This document shows, piece by piece, positions 1-5,279 of a stretch of 9,080 nt of DNA. The position numbers and the translations under genes are program-made. This DNA comes from JBAVQS01 sp049694275 (lineage in GTDB: Bacteria; Chloroflexota; Anaerolineae; UBA4142; SHND01). Location of the stretch: assembly GCA_049694275.1 (NCBI GenBank), contig JBAVQS010000174.1, positions 1 to 9,080 of the forward strand, written 5' to 3'. The notes under the pieces were generated by a model that worked only from the letters and a program-made list of their open reading frames with translations, made no database searches and had not been told where the DNA came from. The number at the start of each line of letters is the position of its first letter. Position 1 is the first letter of the stretch.

Positions 1-1973
1 TCATGGGAGAGAACGGGACCGTGAGTTTTGCACTGGATGCGTACGATACCACCCGCCCGCTGGTCGTGGATCCCGCCGCGCTGATCTATTCCACCTTTCT
101 CGGCGGCAGCAGTGAGGACCACGCTCAGGGCATCACGGTGGACGCCAAGCACAATGCCTATATCGTGGGCACCACGGGCTCGACCGATTTTCCCAAGCTG
201 AACCCCTACCAATCCAACAAGGCGGGGGATGAGGATGTGTTCGTCACCAAGCTCAACGCCGACGGTACCGCGCTGGTCTTTTCGACCTTTATCGGGGGCA
301 CGGATTTTCAGCAGGGCCTGGATATCGCATTGGACAACCAGGACCACGTGTATGTGACCGGCGAGACGGCGTCAAAAGACTTTCCCGTTACGCCCGGCGC
401 CTTCCAGTCCTCGCTCCAGGGCTTTTTAAGCGCCAACGCCTTTGTGAGCAAGCTGAGCGCCGACGGCACGACCCTGCTCTATTCCACCTATCTGGGCGGT
501 GGGCAGGATGTCGCGCGCAGTATTGCCGTGCTGGATCAAAAGGCGTTTGTCACCGGGACCACCGGAGCGGTGAACTTTCCAACCAAGAATGCCTTCCAGA
601 CCGATCAAGGAGACAATGATGCTTTTGTCTCAGCCTTTGATACGACCCAGTCAGGCGCCGCTTCCCTGCTCTGGTCCACCTACCTGGGTGGCAGCGGGAT
701 TGACGATGGAAACAGCATCGCGGTCGTGCGGCGGCTCACCGGTCTGAATACTTTTGCCACCGAAGTGGTCGTCGCGGGCGCTACCGACTCGAACGACTTT
801 CCGACCAAGAATCCGATTCAGGGCAATCAGATCTGGGCCGATGGGTTTGTCACCAAATTCACCGGCGCGGGCAAGCTGATCTACTCCACCTATCTCGGCG
901 GCGGCGACTATGACAATGCGCTGGCCGTCGCGATGGATGCGCAGGGGAACGCTTACGTCGCGGGGCACACCTGGTCCATCGATCTTCCGACGACGTTCAA
1001 TGCCTTCCAAAAGAGCTGCGGCTTGAATGCACAGGGCAAGTGCCAGCAGAGCATGGGCTTTGTGGCCAAAATCAACACCGCCGGCAGCGCATTCGTCTAT
1101 CTGACGTATCTCGGCAGCACGAATGCCGCGCAGCAGGCCGATGCGATTGCGGTAGACCGGCTGGGGAATGCCTATGTCGAAGGGTACACCTCCTCGACGA
1201 ATTTCCCGACGACGCCCGGCGCGCTGGACACGCAGTGCGGCACGGTCACGCCCTGCGACGACACGCACAACGACGTCTTTGTCACCGAGCTCGATTCGAC
1301 CGGCAGCGCGCTGATGTATTCCACCTACCTGGGCGGGGATGATAACGACATGCCCGGGTACAGTCACTCGATCGCCGTGGACGGCGTCGGCGGGGTCTAT
1401 GTGACCGGCGAAACCCTCTCGACCGATTTCCCACACTATCCGGACGGGGTCTATGACCCAGGCTGCGGCACCGATGGAACCTGCAACGCGGCCGGCCCGG
1501 CAGCCGGCGTTTGCGGAAACGGTACACCCTGCACGGATGCCTTCGTCGTCAAGTTCAGCACGGCGGCGGACCTGTCGGTCAAGAAAACGGGTGATGTCGG
1601 TACCATCAAATTGAGCGGCAACAACATCGTGACCTATAGCATCGTCGTCCGCGATAACGGGCCCGCGGCGGCCGGTGTGTTCGAGCTTCAGGACGTGCTG
1701 TCGAGCAAAGCTGCGTTCAAAATCGTGTCGGTCAATCTCGGTCCGTCAACTCCGGGGATGTGCCTGATTCAAAATGTCAAGAACATCTATTGCAAGATTA
1801 CCCAGCTCCCGGTCGGCGGGGAAGCCACGGTCACGTTAAGGGTCCAGGCCCTCTCGCTTCCCGGTGGTTTCAGCACGCCGCTATGGGACAAGGCCACAGT
1901 CAAGCTCCTCAACCAGATGGATCCCAATCAACAGAACAATTCGGCAACGGTCACGACGACCATCATGCCGTAA
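1..1973 (+). CDS. SBBP-repeat beta-propeller protein with DUF11 C-terminal domain (5'-partial)
   Basis: The frame is open to the left edge, so the 5' end lies outside the window and the ATG at base 3 is probably internal. The first ~25 residues (ending in PLVVDP) look like the tail of the DUF7948 domain that usually precedes SBBP repeats. Seven propeller repeats follow (~residues 27-470), each with a Y/F/W-S-T-Y/F-L/I-G-G start, a central I-A-V-D strand, a Y-V-x-G-x-T strand and an N/D-F-P end, which fits a closed seven-blade propeller. Blades 5-7 carry insertions with paired cysteines (about residues 339/346, 412/418, 487/493, 502/508), likely disulfides in an exported protein. Residues ~535-656 form a DUF11-type Ig-like domain (starts ADLSVKKTG). 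The protein is probably extracellular or surface-bound; its ligand is unknown. A signal peptide, if present, lies upstream of the window. The gene ends with TAA at 1971-1973, followed by a terminator. Family call is secure; cellular role is not. Confidence 0.9.
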   Translation, partial: MGENGTVSFALDAYDTTRPLVVDPAALIYSTFLGGSSEDHAQGITVDAKHNAYIVGTTGSTDFPKLNPYQSNKAGDEDVFVTKLNADGTALVFSTFIGGTDFQQGLDIALDNQDHVYVTGETASKDFPVTPGAFQSSLQGFLSANAFVSKLSADGTTLLYSTYLGGGQDVARSIAVLDQKAFVTGTTGAVNFPTKNAFQTDQGDNDAFVSAFDTTQSGAASLLWSTYLGGSGIDDGNSIAVVRRLTGLNTFATEVVVAGATDSNDFPTKNPIQGNQIWADGFVTKFTGAGKLIYSTYLGGGDYDNALAVAMDAQGNAYVAGHTWSIDLPTTFNAFQKSCGLNAQGKCQQSMGFVAKINTAGSAFVYLTYLGSTNAAQQADAIAVDRLGNAYVEGYTSSTNFPTTPGALDTQCGTVTPCDDTHNDVFVTELDSTGSALMYSTYLGGDDNDMPGYSHSIAVDGVGGVYVTGETLSTDFPHYPDGVYDPGCGTDGTCNAAGPAAGVCGNGTPCTDAFVVKFSTAADLSVKKTGDVGTIKLSGNNIVTYSIVVRDNGPAAAGVFELQDVLSSKAAFKIVSVNLGPSTPGMCLIQNVKNIYCKITQLPVGGEATVTLRVQALSLPGGFSTPLWDKATVKLLNQMDPNQQNNSATVTTTIMP

Positions 1974-1987
1974 GCGAACAAACAGGT

Positions 1988-2036
1988 GAGGGGGTGCGAG
2001 GTGGCTCGGCCACCCCACACCCCCTCAATTCTGTTT
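1988..2036 (+). terminator. Rho-independent terminator between convergent genes
   Basis: GAGGGGGTG (1988-1996) pairs perfectly with CACCCCCTC (2018-2026). Inside, GGTGGC (2000-2005) pairs with GCCACC (2009-2014) around a TCG loop, and a 3x3 internal loop separates the two stems. The + strand continues AATTCTGTTTT, a U-rich tract. It ends the propeller gene. The reverse strand after the hairpin reads ACCTGTTTGTT, also fairly T-rich, so it may also stop the convergent SnoaL gene. Confidence 0.85.
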
Positions 2037-2048
2037 TGGCAATACGGA

Positions 2049-2480
2049 TTACGGCGCCACCGACGGGGTGGGCATCATCCCAAGCTGCATCATCAACGAC
2101 ACTCCGTCGTTGAGCCCCCACATCTCGACGATTTTGCCGTTGACCAACCGGTAAGTGACGACGGTCTCGATCTTGAACGCCTTGCCCGACGCAGGCGCGC
2201 CCATGAACGGCGTACCGGTATGGGTCCCGTGAGCCGAATACCGTTCGACGACTATATCCCCTTCGGCGACCAGCGCCTCCGTGGTCGTCTGAATATCGGG
2301 AAACGACATGGCAAAGCCTTGATGGGCTATCTTGCCGCCCGCCAGTCCGGGCGGCAGGCCGGGCAGCAGGCTGTGGCTCACGAGATCGGCGGCGACAATG
2401 GCATCCAGCTCATCCAGTTTCCCCCGGTTATGAATCTCCCGGTAGCGACGGACAACACTCTTGTTCTCTTCGATAGACAT
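2049..2480 (-). CDS. SnoaL-like / ester cyclase family protein (NTF2-like fold)
   Basis: A 143-residue single-domain protein of the SnoaL-like polyketide cyclase/ester cyclase family, the usual length. Visible features are the N-terminal helix with VVRRYREIHNRG, a central FPDIQ, the strand pair VVERYSAHGTHTG with a following G-A-P-A-S-G-K turn, and the closing NGKIVEMWGLNDGVSLMMQLG-type strand and helix. The ATG at 2480 was chosen because AGGAGG lies 7 nt upstream; an in-frame start at 2513 would add 11 residues but has no such site. Family members are small alpha+beta-barrel cyclases, isomerases or hydrolases, and many have no known substrate. It is probably cytoplasmic, as no signal peptide is visible. 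It is divergent from the adjacent ECF sigma factor, whose C-terminal domain has the same fold, so it may belong to that factor's regulon. Substrate unknown. Confidence 0.85.
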   Translation of the reverse strand: MSIEENKSVVRRYREIHNRGKLDELDAIVAADLVSHSLLPGLPPGLAGGKIAHQGFAMSFPDIQTTTEALVAEGDIVVERYSAHGTHTGTPFMGAPASGKAFKIETVVTYRLVNGKIVEMWGLNDGVSLMMQLGMMPTPSVAP

Positions 2481-2556
2481 GATTGATCCTCCTACACCTT
2501 GAAATCCATCCACTCATGTGGACTCGATTAATAAGACGGGAGAAAAGCCCGAAACT

Positions 2557-2570
2557 GTTCGGTCCCGAAC
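2557..2570. promoter_or_regulatory. 14-bp perfect inverted repeat, candidate operator of the divergent SnoaL/sigma pair
   Basis: GTTCGG-TC-CCGAAC is a perfect 6-2-6 palindrome about 77 bp before one start codon and 114 bp before the other. It covers roughly the -35 position of the TATAAT box at 2585-2590. A related CCCGAAAC at 2548-2555 precedes the CCCGAAC of the right arm (2564-2570) by 16 bp. GAAC-type sequence is typical of ECF -35 elements, so this could be an autoregulated promoter element or a repressor site. No experimental support. Confidence 0.4.
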
Positions 2571-2584
2571 CATGAAAATCGCGA

Positions 2585-2590
2585 TATAAT
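2585..2590 (+). promoter_or_regulatory. -10 element (TATAAT) upstream of the ECF sigma gene
   Basis: A perfect TATAAT lies 93 bp before the sigma-factor ATG. No TTGACA-like -35 is visible at 16-18 bp spacing; that position is occupied by the GTTCGGTCCCGAAC palindrome. This may mean activator or alternative-sigma control. The long leader (~85 nt) contains the strong Shine-Dalgarno sequence described under the sigma gene. Confidence 0.45.
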
Positions 2591-2683
2591 GGAGACCGCC
2601 GCACATCCCGCACCGCACAATTTGCCCCATTTTCCCCGTCAAATAAGCAGAGAAGGAGGTCGCTTACGGATTACACAACCCCG

Positions 2684-3679
2684 ATGGATTTTCCACGCGT
2701 TCAAACCCAGGCGGAATTCACGCAGCATGCCCAGGCCCACCGCCGCGAACTGCGGGTCCACTGCTATCGCATGCTCGGCTCAATTCAGGATGCAGAGGAC
2801 CTGGTGCAAGAGACGCTCCTGCGCGCCTGGCAAAAGCTTGAGACGTACGAGGGGCGCGCCTCTTTTCGCGCGTGGCTCTACAAGATCGCGACGAATGCCT
2901 GCCTGGACACCCTCGACCGGCGGCCGCGCCGCGTTCTCCCCCAGGCGCGCCAACCCGCCTCGGACCCGCACGGGCCGCCCGGTCCTCCGGTCATGGAACC
3001 GATCTGGCTGGAGCCGATTCCCGATGACCTGCTCGCCGATGTCGAGGCCGGCCCGGACAAGCGCTACGAGGCGCGGGAGACGATCTCGCTCGCCTTTCTG
3101 GCCGCGCTCCAGGTTCTACCCCCGCGCCAGCGCGCGGTCCTGATCCTGCGCGATGTGCTCGACTGGCACGCCGAGGAGACCGCCACGCTGCTCGATCTCT
3201 CGCTCCCGGCGGTCAACAGCGCGCTGCACCGGGCACGCACATCGATGGCGAAATACTACCGGCGGTATGGGCTGGAGGGCCTTTCTGCGCCCCTGCCGGA
3301 TGAAGAGATGAGCGCACTGCTCGCGCGCTACGTCCACGCCTGGGAGAATACCGACCTGGACGAACTGATCTCACTCTTGAAAGAGGAGGCGACCTTCCCG
3401 ATGCCCCCGGTCCCTGACTGGTACCAGGGAAAAGACGCCATCCGCGCCTTTGTCTCGACCATCGTCATGGCGGGCGTGACACCCGGGACCTGGCATTTCG
3501 AGCCGGTGCGCGCCAACGGGCAACCGGCGTTTGGATGGTATCGATTGGAGGACGGCGTGTATCGCCCCTTTGCCATCCAGGTGGTCACGGTGGAGGGGAA
3601 CCTGATCGCCGATATCACCACCTTTATGAATCCGGCGCTCTTTCCGTGGTTCGGACTGCGACCGAAAATCGCGGCGTGA
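2684..3679 (+). CDS. ECF RNA polymerase sigma factor with C-terminal SnoaL-like domain (TIGR02960/SigG-like)
   Basis: A 331-residue ECF sigma factor. Region 2 covers ~residues 19-85 (RRELRVHCYRMLG, DAEDLVQETLLRAW, F-R-A-W-L-Y-K-I-A-T-N-A-C-L-D). Region 4 covers ~146-190 (LPPRQRAVLILRDVLDW, helix-turn-helix ending ALHRARTSM). An NTF2/SnoaL-like domain follows (~206-325), closing with NPALFPWFGL. Length and the C-terminal domain match the TIGR02960 group that includes mycobacterial SigG. In related ECF groups the SnoaL-like extension regulates the factor in place of a classical anti-sigma factor, and none is seen next door. It directs RNA polymerase to its own promoter class in the cytoplasm. 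The start is slightly uncertain: AAGGAGGT (2653-2660) lies 23 nt before this ATG, too far for normal use, whereas an in-frame ACG at 2666 is ideally spaced. The 3' end converges on the TIR-SIR2 gene with only 30 bp between and no terminator. Confidence 0.9.
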   Translation: MDFPRVQTQAEFTQHAQAHRRELRVHCYRMLGSIQDAEDLVQETLLRAWQKLETYEGRASFRAWLYKIATNACLDTLDRRPRRVLPQARQPASDPHGPPGPPVMEPIWLEPIPDDLLADVEAGPDKRYEARETISLAFLAALQVLPPRQRAVLILRDVLDWHAEETATLLDLSLPAVNSALHRARTSMAKYYRRYGLEGLSAPLPDEEMSALLARYVHAWENTDLDELISLLKEEATFPMPPVPDWYQGKDAIRAFVSTIVMAGVTPGTWHFEPVRANGQPAFGWYRLEDGVYRPFAIQVVTVEGNLIADITTFMNPALFPWFGLRPKIAA

Positions 3680-3709
3680 GACCGCAATTAGGGGCACCGC
3701 TTACCGACC

Positions 3710-4999
3710 TCATCCACCGCCCGGCCTGGATGTGACCGGAGAGGAAGACAACGCGGGGATAAATCCGAACGGGTCCTGCTCCAAAATCTCGATTCCGCGG
3801 TCGCGCCACATTTCGACATCGGCCTGCGGAAGCCCCGGCCACACCGCATAGGCGCGCCGCGCAAAACGATTCTGCGCGATCTGGTCCCAGATAAAGCGCA
3901 TGTCCGGGTCGGCGAGGTTGTATCCGATAAAGAGCACCGTGTTGCCGCCGAGGACCTGGCGCACCGCCGCGACAAACGCCTCGCGAGAGCGGTCCCGCAG
4001 TAGCTTGCCGTGGTCCTGGTCGGTCACGACGAGCGAGTCCGGCTGGCCGACATCTCCATAGAGCTTGAACAGGCTGAGCCGCCCCGGCCGCGCAAAGGCA
4101 AGGTCAGAATCGCGCACCATCGGGTGAATACCCACCTCGGCGCGCTGCAGGGCGCGTTCCAGGAGTTGATCGTACGCGGTCGTGATGATCGTTTGGACAC
4201 CTCGCCCGCTCACCAGTTCGACCAGCGCGTGATGGAACGTCTGCAGGGCTTTGCCGGCGATATCGAGCGCGTCGAGGATATAACTGGTCAAGGCATGGCG
4301 GCCGGCAACCGCCTCCACCCGCTGCGCGACCTGATCCAGCGAGAGGGATGCATCCAGCCGGTACTTGTTCGCAAGGCCGTGCGCGAGGTCTGCCCGCGCG
4401 GGCACTCCCGTGATGGTCGCGGGGAGATCGCCGCCGATAAAGAGCGCGAGCGTGTGATTGTCGAGCGCGTCGGCAAGCGGGGGCGGGAGCATCTCAACCG
4501 GCGTCACCGGCGAGGGCGGAGAGACGCGTGGCGGCTCGGGCTGAATGCCAGGCGGGACCGCCGCATTGGGCGCGGGCCGGGGCGCCTCTGCACCGAGCGC
4601 CTTGAGCACCCGCGCGAATTGCGCTTCTCGTTCCGCAACGTTCGTCAGGTCGGCCTTTTCCAGCATCGCGATTCGCCGGGGCAGTTCGCACGGCTTGAGC
4701 AGGAGGGGCAAGAGCCGCCGCTTGCGCGCCGCCGGGTCTCCGCTCCCGACCAGGAGTGCCTCAAACTCGTTCCATTCGCTCGTCACCCATTCCGGCGTCA
4801 TGACGATGAGCGTATGACGACTGCCATCCACCGCGTTTTCGATATTCTCCAGGCGCGGAGCGCCCAGCGCGAAATCGCGGTCGTCGATACAGACCGTCAG
4901 CCCCGCCGTTTCCAGGCGCGGCAACAGCCACGTCTGCACCCACGCCTTGTCCGCCTTGCAGTACGAAATGAAAACGTCATAGGTTGCTGATTCGGCCAT
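3710..4999 (-). CDS. TIR domain protein with degenerate C-terminal SIR2-like domain
   Basis: A 429-residue two-domain protein. The TIR domain spans ~residues 6-135: first strand YDVFISY (7-13), the loop with D39-D40-R41-D42, strand TLIVMTPEW, and SEWNEFE in which E80 sits four residues after W76, the position of the catalytic glutamate of TIR NADases. A proline-rich linker (~139-175; 15 Pro in residues 140-174) leads to a SIR2_2-like domain (~180-400). Its motifs are IGGDLP (188-193), TTAYD (273-277), KLYGD (312-316) and FIGYNLADPD (357-366). In active sirtuin-type NADases the second and third read TTNYD and KxHG, so the catalytic Asn and His are replaced by Ala275 and Tyr314; this module is probably a non-enzymatic adaptor. 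Start supported by GGAGAG about 7 nt upstream. It lies 272 bp downstream of the SIR2-STAND gene on the same strand, most likely as its effector partner. Cytoplasmic; no membrane segments. Confidence 0.88.
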   Translation of the reverse strand: MAESATYDVFISYCKADKAWVQTWLLPRLETAGLTVCIDDRDFALGAPRLENIENAVDGSRHTLIVMTPEWVTSEWNEFEALLVGSGDPAARKRRLLPLLLKPCELPRRIAMLEKADLTNVAEREAQFARVLKALGAEAPRPAPNAAVPPGIQPEPPRVSPPSPVTPVEMLPPPLADALDNHTLALFIGGDLPATITGVPARADLAHGLANKYRLDASLSLDQVAQRVEAVAGRHALTSYILDALDIAGKALQTFHHALVELVSGRGVQTIITTAYDQLLERALQRAEVGIHPMVRDSDLAFARPGRLSLFKLYGDVGQPDSLVVTDQDHGKLLRDRSREAFVAAVRQVLGGNTVLFIGYNLADPDMRFIWDQIAQNRFARRAYAVWPGLPQADVEMWRDRGIEILEQDPFGFIPALSSSPVTSRPGGG

Positions 5000-5029
5000 T
5001 GCTCACTCTCCCGCGCGCCCCGGCGACTC

Positions 5030-5048
5030 CCGGAATTCGAAATTCCGG
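5030..5048. promoter_or_regulatory. Perfect 8-3-8 palindrome upstream of the TIR-SIR2 gene
   Basis: CCGGAATT-CGA-AATTCCGG is a perfect inverted repeat 30 bp before the TIR-SIR2 start codon. No T-tract follows on either strand, so it is not a standard terminator. It could be an operator, or a leader hairpin limiting translation of a toxic effector. No clear -35/-10 pair was found in the 272-bp gap, which would fit cotranscription with the upstream gene, but this is inference. Confidence 0.4.
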
Positions 5049-5178
5049 TCTCAACAAAGCAGGCTCGCCGCTGAAAAAAGGGGCCGGCGACACCAAAGGA
5101 ACTCCCACTGGTCGCTTCCGGCGTGACACGCGCAGGTCACTCTTCTAAGCGCCAGTCTTCACTCAGATCACGCCCCTC

Positions 5179-5222
5179 ATCCGTTTCCATCCGTTTATCC
5201 GCGTCGCGCCAGCAATCCGTTT
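5179..5222. repeat. Clustered ATCCGTTT / ATCCGCGT short repeats
   Basis: ATCCGTTT occurs at 5179-5186, 5189-5196 and 5215-5222, with ATCCGCGT at 5197-5204. A related pair on the opposite strand (ATCCGTGT and ATCTGCGT) sits at 8751-8768, so the two clusters flank the SIR2-STAND gene. They resemble degenerate ATCCGCGT-type intergenic repeats known from many environmental bacteria. No function can be assigned. Confidence 0.45.
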
Positions 5223-5240
5223 GCGGCCTCCCGTCCCTCT

Positions 5241-5279
5241 CCAGAATCCCAGAGTCCAGAGAAGCCAGAGTTCAGAGTC
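5241..5279. repeat. Degenerate CAGAG low-complexity tandem repeat
   Basis: CAGA recurs at 5242, 5250, 5257, 5266 and 5273, a roughly 7-9 bp degenerate period (CTCTGG on the reverse strand). It runs straight into the stop codon of the SIR2-STAND gene (TGA at 5272-5274), so the last codon or two of that gene lie within it. Probably a slippage-derived spacer. Confidence 0.4.

Noticed and set aside
651..1436. Open frame of 261 codons on the minus strand across the SBBP gene
   Set aside because: It reflects the periodic propeller codons read in antisense; the internal repetition matches the + strand blades.
4010..4990. Long open frame (326 codons) on the + strand opposite the TIR-SIR2 gene
   Set aside because: Arg-rich, low-complexity translation without family motifs. 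The minus-strand frame has clear TIR and SIR2 motifs and a Shine-Dalgarno. It is an antisense shadow caused by high GC.
5065..5090. TCGCCG...CGGCGA inverted repeat around an A6 tract (T6 on the minus strand), considered as a terminator after the SIR2-STAND gene
   Set aside because: The T6 lies in the loop, not after the stem, and no other strong stem precedes it on the minus strand, so it does not fit a rho-independent terminator.
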